Origin: Hypomesus transpacificus
Lineage: Eukaryota; Chordata; Actinopteri; Osmeriformes; Osmeridae
Direction: 5' to 3'
Assembly (NCBI RefSeq): GCF_021917145.1
Contig: NC_061068.1
Location: forward strand, 9,675,724-9,739,723
Length of the DNA: 64,000 bases
The notes beneath the pieces are model-generated. The model was not told the DNA's origin. It searched no databases and saw nothing but the letters and a program-made list of their open reading frames with translations. Shown piece after piece: positions 1 through 10,625 of the stretch (position 1 is the first letter of the stretch; every line of letters begins with the position of its first letter). A program made the position numbers and the translations under genes.

Positions 1-3
1 TTA

Positions 4-28
4 CCACACACACACACACACACACACA
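4..28. repeat. (CA)n microsatellite
   Basis: An uninterrupted CA dinucleotide run at the left edge of the window. Confidence 0.9.
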
Positions 29-1592
29 GATATCTAACATTGGTATGATGATTATTCTGTTTGGTTAAAAAAGAGCATCTGCTTTTCTCTTCCCCCACTC
101 CAACACAACACAGGCACTCACCCCTGACACAACCTCTTCCTGGGTCCCTCGCACTTCTGTTTGCTGCAGTGGGGAAAAGGGGCTGCGTCCATCTGTCAGT
201 CTGCGAGTCCTGAGAGAGATCCTAACATCCCAGTGGGGAGGTTTGTCTGTCCCGTGTATGTGTGTGTGTCGTGTGTGTAGAGGGTATGTTCATGGATAAC
301 TTGGCCTGATTGGGCAGGAAAACATGTCTATGTGTAATTACACATAGTTTTGACTGCTATAAACATAATTCATTATCACAACACAAACCACAATGCACAG
401 CAAATCAACAATAATTTAGCTATCCCTAAAATGTTCATACTGTAAATGTATTGGATTACAGAACAGAAAAAGAAACACGATTCACCTCAAGATCATTGGC
501 TCTAGTCTCTGTACAGTATATTGGGTGTCAGGAATAGGAAGGAGAAAAGACTTGTCAGATTGTGGAGGGGGGCATTCACAGAGACACAGAACTAGACAAT
601 CAAAGTTACTCTGAATTTCATGGTACCTCGTCAGCCCAGAGAGTGACTGGTAGCTTAGCCAAAGCTATACCTCCCTCAAACCTAGCCTAACAGTGGGGAG
701 ACTGGTCTTGATCTGGCCCATGATCTGGCCCTTCAACTAACCATCCCATTGAAGAAACCGCTCCATGGGTCACAAAATAAGACACTCCCCCAAAGAGACC
801 CTTAAACCCCTTAACCCTTTCCTAAACCCTCCGTTGGCCCCCTGTGGTGTATGCTCATTGGCTGACCGCCTTCAGGCGTCCCTTTTCCACGGGCTCATTG
901 TCTGGCCCCATAAGCAGCTTTGTTTCTGCATGTGCAGCTGGGCTTGCCCGCTCAGCCATTAGCCACAACACGCAAAAGAGACCGGGATAATATAATTACA
1001 AAACAAAAGTCAGGTGGCGTGTGAGATGGGCCAGGGGAAGCCCATTTAGGGTCTATGTTTGTGTGTGTGTGAGGAATGGAGGGGGGGGGGGGGGTGGCGG
1101 GTGGCCAGCTATAATTCGATTATGAAGTTGTGAGAGTGACAAAAGGAACAATTGAATTTTTTCTCCTCTGTGGCTTAATTTGATTTGATTTGATTTTTTA
1201 AATGAAAAGAGTGTGAAAAGAGACAACATTTACTCTTTTCATTTTCAGAGGCACTGGGCCAGAAAATTTAATATGGTCTGACAAAAGTGAAGTAAAGAAT
1301 TTTTTCTCTGAGCCTAACAGTCAGTTTGTGAGGCCCAAATTTCTGAAAGGCGGTGGTTTTTGTATGAAGTGACTATCCTATAGTGTTGTATGGCACAAAC
1401 GCACACACACTGAGACATAATGGGATCTAAGGCAGATCCATCTCCTTTAATTCTCTCTTTAAACAGGGGTGCAAGTGTGTCCCCCTGTTCCATCGTCAGA
1501 CCCAGAGTTTATCCCGTTAGTCACCCTGGATGAGTGAAAGGGTAAACTCAACCCCCATCCCAGCTGGAAGGTCACACACACACATACACACA

Positions 1593-1641
<49 letters not shown>

Positions 1642-2440
1642 CTGGGGTTTTATGGACAGCTGATAGAAACAGGTTTAGCTAGTGGCTACTGTTAAGAGTA
1701 GGTCAAGCAGAATAAAATCTACTAAATGTGTTTTTGTTTCTCTTCATTTGTTAGTGAAAGGGGCCACAATCGCATTTAGTTTTTGCTTTGTTTTTGATAA
1801 AACAGTTGCCAATTGTGTCTGATACACACATGCTCTTGGAAGTGGAGTATCACAATTGAGGCTCTCAGGGGTGTCTACGCACACATTTCTGAGCCCCATT
1901 GGGCAGAGTTTGATCATGCCCTGGGGAGGAGAGGATCATCATACTCTGATACTGAGAGGGAGTTCTAACCACTGGCTTGGATCTTGGTTTTGTTTGCTGT
2001 GGAACGTTAGTTTTTTTTATACACATTTTGAACATTATAAAAAAATGGGTGTGGAAACCGTTTTTAATCAGTTGATTGAAGGAACTCAACTCTGGACAAA
2101 TTGAAAACTGGAAAAATGTCATGACATTTGAAGACATTAGTGGTATATTAATATATTAATTTATTAAATTAACAAATGAACAAATAACTTATTAATTGAT
2201 TAACTGAATTTACTGATTCCTACATCCCCCCCATTAGCCCATAATTTAGCTTTATGGAATTGAGTTCCATTTCCACCTATGTTCCAGTTAAGATTGAGTC
2301 CCTTACAATAGGTCAGGCAGAGATGGCATGCTCTCTGCAGGTGTAGGTATGATTAGACACTGGGGTTTATGATGAGAGCATGATTGGCATTTGGGTTTGA
2401 ATGCCCTGTCGCTTGTTTATTTGTTCTGAATGTTACGTTT
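29..2440. other. Non-coding flank downstream of endou
   Basis: No exon was recognised on either strand. The short open frames here have no family resemblance and no codon-like structure. The stretch contains a poly-G run at 1081-1094 and a long interrupted (CA)n at 1572-1640, and is otherwise unremarkable A/T-rich DNA. Part of it may be endou 3' UTR. On the minus strand an AATAAA lies at 2416-2421, only 20 nt past the endou stop, and another at 2160-2165; I cannot tell which is used. Confidence 0.6.
1572..1640. repeat. Interrupted (CA)n microsatellite
   Basis: About 69 bp of CA repeats broken by two CATA interruptions near the start, then a purer run. Confidence 0.9.
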
Positions 2441-5400
2441 TCAAGGGGTGGCAGGGAATGCTGAGCCGATGTACTTCTTCCCGTTCCCGTAGGAGGAGTT
2501 GTCCCAAGTGTAGGTCTGGATCACCAGCTGCTTCCCTCCCAGACTCAAACGGCACCTGGCCACAGCAAACACACATCAGGAAATAGACAAAGAAGAAAAT
2601 GCATACATGCAGTTGCATAAATGTATCTAAAAGCATATTTACAGGGACAGTATGGGCAGCATGTGACAAGTAGTGTTAGAGTACTGACTTTTTTCCTGGG
2701 CGGGCGATGTAGCAGAGACTGTACATGGCCAAGTCAAACTCCGGACTGCAGCCAATGATTGCAGAACCAACCTGCTTGTAGTAACCGTCCCACATGAACT
2801 GCATCCCGAGAACATCAGGGAATGACGCCCACTGAACCAGGGAGAGAGAGAAACAGACAGTCCCATTTTATATTCTCTTACGTAAATTATAGTGCTGTCA
2901 GTTTAACGCGTTATTAACGGCGTTAACGCAAACCCAAATTAACGGCGTCAATTTTTTTATCGCGCGATTAACGCTCTTTTTGGCCTAGCAAACTTTGTAG
3001 TTTTTTTTCACATGCTGTTGCAACAACTACCGAAGGTAGAAAAACTACAACACCACACCGGATCTAGCTAGACCGGAAACAAAACAACAGGCACGCCACA
3101 CACTAGTGATGGGAAGTTCGGTTCTTTTTACTGATTCGGTTCTTTGAATCTCGTTCAGTAAAATGAACGAATCTTTTTTCGAGTCATTTGTTCATTTCAG
3201 GGGGGGGGGGGTGCAAAGGACGTATAGCCCCTATACGTCCACTGTAGGTTAGTGCATGACATGTGCACCAGCAAATACTATTTCAAAATAAATTCCTGCA
3301 TTAAAATAATGTATCATGAGTTTGTATGATTTGGTCATGTATTATCACACTAGCATTTAATGATCACGTCAAACAATTACACTGCACTAAACTGTAAGTG
3401 TAAATGTAAAGTGAAAATAACAAAACCAGTCAGTATGATGACTTGAGCGAATATCATTCATTCACGTCTTACTAAAACAGCGGCCACGCGAAAGGGAATA
3501 AGGAAACTGTTTCCTCTACTAAAAAATACAATGCGGGTCACGTAAAAAAAGGATCCAAAGACTCGTAGAAAGACCGAGTCGGGGAAGGAACTAATCATTC
3601 GTTTCCTCTAGCTCAGGGGTGTCGAGCTCCGGTCCTCGAGGGCCGCTGTCCTGCATGTTTTAGATGTTTCCCTGATCCAGCTCACCTGATTCGAATGAAT
3701 GGTCGTTATAACAACCCTTTTAATTGAATCAGGTGTGTTGGAGCAGGGAAACATCTAAAACATGCAGGACAGCGGCCCTCGAGGACCGGAGTTCGACACC
3801 CCTGCTCTAGCTACAGAGCCTATGCAGGTCACGTGAAAAATGATCCAAAGACTCGTAGAAAGACCGAGTCGGGAAAGGAACGAATCGTTCGTTTCCTCTA
3901 GCTACAGAGCCTATGCAGGTCACGTGAAAAATGATCCAAAGACTCGTAGAAAGACCTAGTCGGGAAATGAACGAATCACTCGTTGAGAGGACTCGTTACT
4001 CCCGAGTCCTTATAAGGATTCGTTCAAAATGAACGAATCGTTCACGAACGACACATCACTACCACACACTTGTTTGGCTTGCGATCCGGCTAAAGCGTAG
4101 TAGCAGAGCCCGTTTACGGATATGAGACATTCTCTGGTAGTAGGTTAACTTTACGTTTTGAGTGGATGGCGAGCGCGAGACGCCGAAATGGATGCCAATA
4201 AGATTCTGAATGGAAAGTTTACTTTTAAAAAGTTGCCAAATGGTTCCATTGACAAGACCAAAGTGATCTGTGTGTTTTGTCGTTGTAAAATGAGCTATCA
4301 TTGCAGCACGTCCAGTCTGAAATACCACTTGATGGCCAAGCACACAGATGATGCAAATTCTCCGCCCCCTCGTCAAAGCCAGGCGATTGCAATGTTGTTT
4401 TCATTAACAAAAAATATTTGCACGAAGCAATCCGAACCACTTTTCCATGTTGATAAGAGCATTAAAATTTGAAAAAAAGAATGGGACAAAAAGAAATCAA
4501 GGGACATTTAGAATAGATAGACATAGAAATGTGCGATTAATTGTGATTAATCGCGAGTTAACTATGACATTAATGCGATTAATCGCGATTAAATATTTTA
4601 ATCGTTTGACAGCACTAGTAAATTACATTATTTTTTCAACAGCTGAAGACAATCCAATACAGTGTCATCACATGGTATTACAGAAAAATACATTATGAAT
4701 GTATCAATTGAACACTAAGTGGTGGAATGTTAAGGGGTGTGCTTACAGGTCCATTGAAACTGTGGCTGTAGTAGTTCAGAAGACCCTGTTTCTCCAGGAG
4801 GTAGAACTGGATCCAGTTGTGGAAGCCAGACACCTTTCCACCCTTGATCTCTCCTGCAGTGACAAAGATACGTTTTTATTCACACGTACATGCACACATG
4901 CACACACACTCACACAGACTTACGCAAACCAATACAAAACCATCAAACAGACCTGCAAAGATGTGCTCAAATCCACTTGAGTCCATCTTCTTGTTATACC
5001 GGGAGTACAGACCAAACCACATCATCTTTAAGTCGTAAAGAAACTCGTCCTCAGAGGAATAGCGGCCTGAAAAGCAACAGTGGTAAGGTCAGCAGTTTCA
5101 CTGAAAAACAGACAAACAGGTATAGTGATGTTGCTCATAACATATCTACTCATAAGGTAAGCTATGGCATATCTGAAAACCATGAATACGATGTTTTACG
5201 ATGCTAAACATTTCTAGAAGTGTCTATGTTTTGGAATGGAACGCTATCTTCTTCTATGCATACCCTTGGTAAAGAGGAAGGCAAAGAGCTCACGGCCCAG
5301 CTCAGTGTTAGACATGGACTCCCTCAGGAAAGTGTCCTGCTCAGCCAGCTGCTGGGGGGTGAAGTCTTCCGCCTGGCCTGTAACTCTCCGGTAGTTGTCC

Positions 5401-6959
5401 ATCAGGGCGACGAAGGAAGCATAGGTAGGCTTGGAAAATAGAGCTTGCTCATCCAGGAAGGTAAACAATCTGGGAAATATGTCAGAAAAATAAGAAACAT
5501 ACCGAATTTGAGAGTTTTAAGGAAAAGGAGAGGGAGATAGGGGAGAGGAAGAGGGATACTGGGAAAGAAGGAAATGAAATAAATCTTGTATGTACCGTTA
5601 GAGAGGGACTACACCACCAGTTTAGACACACATATAAGGGCTAGAAAGAGGGTTATCAGCCAAATGGGATGACTCACCGGCGAGGGGACAAATCATTCTT
5701 GGAGCTGGTCTGGGAGTTAGGCACTAGGGCCTGGGGGTCGATGGTCAACTCAGAGGCAGTGGCCTTGTTGGAGTCCAGAGCATATAGAACCTCAGAGATA
5801 GCCCTGATGTCAGCATCACTGATATCAGTTGTCGGAGGAGGAGGAGCACCTGACATGTTTAGGGTATATTGTAAGTAAATAAAAAAGGGATTCATATTAT
5901 GATCAGAAGTTATGCCTAACAGGGTAAGTAAAATACAATGAATCAGCTGTGGCAGTAACTGTTGTGATTGACGATTGACAAGTTTTAGTTACATAAGCAT
6001 CATAAGCCGTTTATGGACCTAGTGCTGGTGTAGAAAAGCAATGCAAGTAATTATTCACTATTCACTAGTTTATAGTTGACTATAAACGGATGACTACTAG
6101 TCTGTCAGGACCGTTCATTGCATACCAGTGACATCTGCTGGCCCTACAATGCACCGTCCTAGGTTTTCAGAAACATTATAAATAATAATTTACAAACAGC
6201 ATTTTAACAAATTATGAAGAAGAAAGAACTAGTTTATACTGGTAGTTCATTATGATTTCACAATGATCATTTCACCAGGTGTTGGATGAAAGGCAAACTC
6301 AAACTGATGATATTGGGAGATAGGTACACGAGAAGCAGCACGTGATCTCTCTCACCCCCACAGAGATCTCCATAATCGCTGCAGCAGTTGTTGTGCTGGC
6401 TACACTTGGAGTTGCAGTGGCATTTGTTCTGAGAGTTGTAGGATTCCCCACAGCGACCAGCGCAGGATGCAGCACTACCTGAAGAAATGAATAGCATAAA
6501 TAAACATCAATATTGATATGGAATACATAGAGAGAAACACACAGGAGAACTGAATAATAACTGTATGTACATGAAGATTGTAAAACAGCATCACAGTCAC
6601 TTCAATAAAATAACACGTTTGTAAGAATTGAAATACTGTCGCCTTACCCTTGCAGACGCTGGTGTAGTCGTAGCAACAGTCTTTGAAGCGCTCACAGGCT
6701 GAGTTACATTGACAGGTGAAGCCAGGGTCTGTTCCGTAACCACAACGTCCCTCACAGGAATCTAGAGTGTCTAGGGGAAAACACATAAGAGAGTAAAAGG
6801 ACTATGAACGTTTAAATGACAATAAGTCATATACATCAACTACTGTTTGACAGGCAAGCTGTCTAATAATATGAGATCAAGTCAGGCTGACCCAAACTTA
6901 CTACAGTACCCCTGAGAGAACAGGGTCACACCCAGAGTGAGCACAAGAAGGATCTTCAT
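2441..6959 (-). CDS. endou: Poly(U)-specific endoribonuclease with two somatomedin-B domains (ENDOU family)
   Basis: Nine coding exons on the minus strand: 6902-6959, 6648-6770, 6356-6478, 5678-5849, 5264-5469, 4953-5066, 4747-4853, 2689-2831, 2441-2555. They total 1161 nt, 386 aa, with GT-AG junctions and closing phases. The protein opens with a signal peptide ([15 protein letters not shown]). Two Cys-rich somatomedin-B modules follow at about residues 20-60 and 62-101, then a short Pro/Thr linker and a XendoU domain from about 125 to the end. The two catalytic histidines of the family fit His262 (FEHIFAGE) and His277 (GFHNW). Lys320 in YYKQVGS is my guess for the third catalytic residue. 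Known family members are secreted or ER-associated, metal-dependent RNases that cut at uridines. Length is close to that of mammalian ENDOU. Intron 7 is swollen to 1.9 kb by the transposon nest. The exact paralog name in fish is less certain than the family. Confidence 0.9.
3525..3990. repeat. 91-bp tandem repeat inside the middle MITE, split by the inner MITE
   Basis: The motif GATCCAAAGACTCGTAGAAA recurs three times. The downstream pair has a period of 91 bp (AGCTACAGAGCC at 3809 and 3900). The first copy, 3525-3613, is separated from the others by the 3614-3804 insertion. Confidence 0.8.
3614..3804. mobile_element. Hairpin MITE with long inverted arms (innermost)
   Basis: A 191-bp element starting CAGGGGTGTCGAGCTC and ending with its inverted copy. 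The arms are about 80 bp each with few mismatches, so it can fold into one long hairpin. The flanks are a perfect 8-bp duplication CTCTAGCT (3606-3613 and 3805-3812). The CAGGGGTGTC end is common in fish hAT-like MITEs. It sits inside the 91-bp tandem array of the middle element. Confidence 0.88.
4188..4472 (+). pseudogene. BED zinc-finger remnant of a hAT transposase
   Basis: The open frame from ATG 4188 reads [20 protein letters not shown] and continues into a zinc finger with CVFC and, further on, HLMAKH (Cys-x2-Cys / His-x4-His), the BED-type DNA-binding fold at the N terminus of hAT transposases and ZBED proteins. It stops about 145 bp before the terminal repeat. The catalytic RNase-H-like region and dimerisation domain are absent. 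This is most simply an internally deleted transposase gene, oriented opposite to endou. Confidence 0.75.
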
Positions 6960-8307
6960 TTCAGCCCAGCAAAGACCTGGAAACTATTTCCAGTGACACT
7001 AAATACATTTTCTGGTTATATACCTAGTTCACTCTGTCTGCTCATTCCAACAGTCACAAAAGCTCCACCCTATTGTCCACGTACCAACCAATGGCCGCAG
7101 GTATGACGATTTTTTAAGACAGAAAGTAATATTCATGCTATACCCAGTTTGAACACACTCCACACACCTGTTCCAGCATGGAATTTTTCATTTGTGAACA
7201 TTTTGTTTCACTGTCTGTTTTGAGATTTTAATGCATCAATTACAATTGAATCATGCAAAAGATTACAAGTGATTAATTTATTTGAGTGTGAACATTTCAT
7301 TTGAAAATAGAAAAAAAGGAAATTATTAATGTTTGTAATAATATTGTTAAGCAGAAATACAGTTTATCACGACCACATGCAAGAGAAACTGTGCACCTGT
7401 TGTAGGCCTACATGTTGAACACTCATTAGTGGAGCAACAGATATAAAATAAAAAAATTGTCTGGTTTTTGTGTAACGTAGAAATTAACATTTGGAATGTT
7501 GCTGTTTATTTAAAGTAACAAATAAATTAACAAGTAATCAACTAATTCATGAAACATACTTTTACCATAACATGTTACACTTTTGACAGTGTTAAATAAA
7601 AACGTTGTCAGTGATGATTCACTAACATTTAACATTTTCCACGTGCAACGTCCAAGGCAACGGTGTCCCAAATTGTTTGTTTGCATGCACCTGTTGTGTT
7701 TCACACAGTTTGTCAATAAGAATGGGTAACGTGTTTAACGGTGTGTGGAAAGACAAAGCTTTATTTAGCATTATGTGCAACATGTCAAAAATGTAAAAGT
7801 GAAATGTTTGCTGAAGATAGTGAAAGCTCAAAATATTTTACAAGGCGCAGTCGTTAAACTCCTAAAAAGAAAATAAAACTCATGAATTAACTAAATTACT
7901 AAATATACTTATATGGCTATGAAATTAACCCGGAAATAAATCAATGTGGCTGCTATATAAATAAATGTATATGTAATATAGAAATTAGTCGACATAGTTT
8001 GATAAATAAATAAACACGTTACTAATACTAACTATTTTTCATTGGCTCTGACATTGAGATCTACAACCAGAAAGGGTTAACAAATCATATTTTGAGGTCG
8101 GAACCATGCGTCGTTGCCCCGTCTACTTATTCCCATACAATAGAGGGCGCTATAGTTTTGTTCAGATTTTGTTCTCGTTTTCCGTCAAGGATGTAGCGTC
8201 TCGCAATATTTGTCTGGTCAATGTAGCCGTACACGGCGTGGACTAGTTCAATGACATTCAGTTCTCGTTTGGGAAGATTTTGTAATTTGCCATAACAGAA
8301 TCCAGGT
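6960..8307. other. Shared 5' intergenic region between endou and tsfm
   Basis: A 1.35 kb A/T-rich spacer between divergently transcribed genes. It holds the endou TATA box close to its left end and the tsfm 5' UTR and promoter near 8050-8307, where an upstream ATG at 8105 opens a reading frame that stops before the tsfm start. No repeat family or conserved block was recognised in the middle. Confidence 0.6.
7016..7022 (-). promoter_or_regulatory. TATA box of endou
   Basis: The minus strand reads TATATAA about 57 nt upstream of the endou start codon, which places a start site near 6985-6990 and a 5' UTR of about 30 nt. A focused TATA promoter fits a tissue-restricted secreted enzyme. Not tested against transcripts. 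Confidence 0.55.
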
Positions 8308-10078
8308 ATGGCATTAAAATACGTGGTCAGATCGATCAGAACAGAACTCTCAAAGGTAAGAAAGATGTGGTAGAGGAGCGTGTACACTACCTCAGATTGT
8401 CATTAAAGCGGTGATGAGCTGCTCTCATGTTATGGTCTAAACTGAAGCTAAATGTAACCTATTTGTAATACCATTACCAAAATAGTGTAGCACTGTTTTG
8501 TATTCAATCGTGTGCCATGACCCGGTTGGGGTGTGGTGTGAAGGTAAAGGATGAGCTTGTAGCCAACACAAAGTTAAACGATCACTGTATTGTAAAATAT
8601 TCTGTTGGTCGGCATCAGAGGTCACAGGGCAAGTTAGTTTACGTTCTCTTCATACTGCTCATACCACTCTGGTTTTGTCTACCACAGGTCTGTCTCACGC
8701 AGTATGTGCAGTCAATACACACGGGAAGCCTCCTTTCAGCTGCTGAGAAAGCCCTTCTGATTAAACTACGGAAAAGTACCGGCTACACCTTCATCAACTG
8801 CAAGAAAGCCCTAGATAAATTTGATAATGACATGAAACAAGTAAATCATCTATTTTCCACTATACTCATACTAAGGATGCCTGACTTGGAGAGCATGTAT
8901 GATTGTGTGTCTTTGTGAGTCTTTTTTTTGAGGCCTTGTACCTTATGAAACTAAAATGACAAAAATATTGTTCGTTTTACATGTAATATGTAGTTTTATT
9001 CTAATCTTAGGCAGAGAGCTGGCTACATGAACAAGCCCAGAAGGAGGGCTGGAGCAAGGCCAGCAAACTGGAGGGTCGGCAAGCCAAGGAGGGTCTGATC
9101 GGCCTTTTTGTAGGAGACAAGGCTGCAGTTATGGTGGAGGTTGGTACAGTGACTACTAACTGTGAAGTTACTTTAGAATGTCATTGCACCACTCAAATAT
9201 TGACGGTATGTTTGAAATATTATGTATCTCCATGTACGTCTGTTCTTTTAGGTGAATTGTGAGACAGACTTTGTTGCCCGTAATGAAAAATTCCAGCAGC
9301 TTGTGAAGGATGTAGCTTTTGCTACTATGGCTCACCACCGCAGTAAGAACCAGGGCCAGACTGGCTATGTCAAGGTACATGCTCTGACAACACTTGGCAT
9401 TATTACTGTCTATCTGTATCATGTGTCTTGTTTTTTTTAATATTCATATTTTGTCTGTGTTTTAGAGTGTGCTGGCAGCCGATCAGCTCTCCAAACTGAA
9501 TGTGGGTGAAGGAGCTTTGCTAGCTGATCAGCTTGCTCTTACAATAGGTCAGTAAGTTATACATAGAAACCAGCAACACAGACCTCAAGAATGTTCTAAA
9601 TATATGTTGAATTACTCCTATTCCCTGTTTCAATCATGCTTTTTAGCATTTATTCTCTATGTGAATTTCCTCTTCTATCACAGGTCGACTAGGAGAGAAC
9701 ATGTCAGTTAGACGTGCAGTGGCGGTAGGTGTGCCTGCTGACTGGCATATCGGGTCATACATACATGGAGGCGTGGCCAGTCAGACTGACATGGCTATGG
9801 GGCGCTACGGCGCCCTGGTGGTGTTTCACGGGGGCAAGGATGGGGCACAAGAAACCCTGGGCCGCTTGCTGGGCCAGCATGTGGTGGGGGAGTCCCCAGT
9901 ATCCCTGGGGAACATGGATGACCTTCCTTGTGGTGAGTCAGAGACACGGCTGCTCCCTCAAACCTTCCTCCCTGACCCAAGTCGGACTGTGGCCCAATAC
10001 CTGAGGGAGCAGGGGGCCCGAGTGTTGGACTTTGTTCGCTTTCAGCGTGGTGAAGCAGACACTAAAGGGGTTGAGTGA
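8308..10078 (+). CDS. tsfm: Elongation factor Ts, mitochondrial
   Basis: Six exons: 8308-8355, 8688-8840, 9011-9139, 9252-9374, 9466-9547, 9684-10078; 930 nt, 309 aa, all phases closing. The start was chosen because the first 16 codons ([16 protein letters not shown]) are basic, lack acidic residues apart from one Glu, and splice in frame to the next exon, as expected of a mitochondrial targeting peptide. The UBA-like N-terminal module is about residues 40-80 ([19 protein letters not shown]), followed by [18 protein letters not shown] and the core motif [11 protein letters not shown] at about 111-121. The C-terminal core ([24 protein letters not shown]) ends in DFVRFQRGE. The family exchanges GDP for GTP on mitochondrial EF-Tu. 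The exon 3 donor, GTTGGT, is weak. Confidence 0.95.
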
Positions 10079-10254
10079 AAGGAACCTCAGAATTGTTAAT
10101 AATGTTTTGTTATTTTTGTTTATTTGTTATTGATTTGGCTTAGGTGCAAAGGCACTGTCCAGTGTCAAACAAACCTGTTTAAATTGAATCTGTATAAGTC
10201 ATAATTCTTAGTATATAACACGTTGTTTGATGGATTGCATCATCGTCAAAAGTA

Positions 10255-10260
10255 AATAAA
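10255..10260 (+). terminator. tsfm polyadenylation signal
   Basis: AATAAA 177 nt after the tsfm stop codon, with a second overlapping AATAAA just after it. It implies a cleavage site near 10275-10285 and only about 300 bp before the myl6 5' end. Confidence 0.65.
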
Positions 10261-10625
10261 ATAAATTGTAAGTCATCTGTGTGTTGCTCCTTTGCCTCTT
10301 TTGCAATTTCAACTTTTAGCCACGTTTGTACACATTTTCAGGTCACAAGCCACTGCTATACAGCTTTTCACAATAAACATAATTCAACCTTTATCATGTG
10401 GTTTTTGAAATGTACTATGCATTTAATGTTTCCTTTTCTCTATTATACTGTATGTATTTGTATATTTTACCGCTAGTATCACAGAGATGTGATTGGCCAA
10501 TACATTGCGATGGATAAACATTGAATGATGATGTCATGAAGGCTGTGCCTCTTTTCAACGTCCGCTACCAGTAGTCCCAATTTCACAGACCTCCGCCCGC
10601 GGATCGTCCCATACTGAACGCAGAC

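Larger units (their letters stand above)
3104..4061. mobile_element. hAT-type MITE inserted in the outer element
   Basis: Ends are TAGTGATG and CATCACTA. The 8-bp flanks are identical (CCACACAC at 3096-3103 and 4062-4069), so it jumped into the 2890-4617 element. It is built of repeats of a GAACGAATC-type motif and a 91-bp internal tandem unit. No coding sequence is seen. It is itself interrupted by the element at 3614-3804. Confidence 0.85.
2890..4617 (+). mobile_element. Non-autonomous hAT transposon (outer element of a three-deep nest)
   Basis: Starts TAGTGCTGTCA and ends TGACAGCACTA, so the termini are inverted. It is flanked by a perfect 8-bp duplication GTAAATTA (2882-2889 and 4618-4625), the hallmark length for hAT. 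Both ends carry subterminal repeats of the GATTAATCGCG/GTTAACGC type. On the plus strand it keeps only a BED zinc-finger fragment of a transposase and no catalytic core, so it cannot move by itself. It lies in endou intron 7 and is interrupted by a second element. Confidence 0.88.

Noticed and set aside
5220-5441. Plus-strand open frame of 73 codons
   Set aside because: Antisense to endou exon 5, whose minus-strand protein matches the XendoU family.
8105-8307. Alternative tsfm start at the upstream ATG (MRRCPVYLFPYNRGRYSF)
   Set aside because: The frame reaches a stop before the tsfm start codon and does not splice into exon 2; the ATG at 8308 gives an in-frame targeting peptide.
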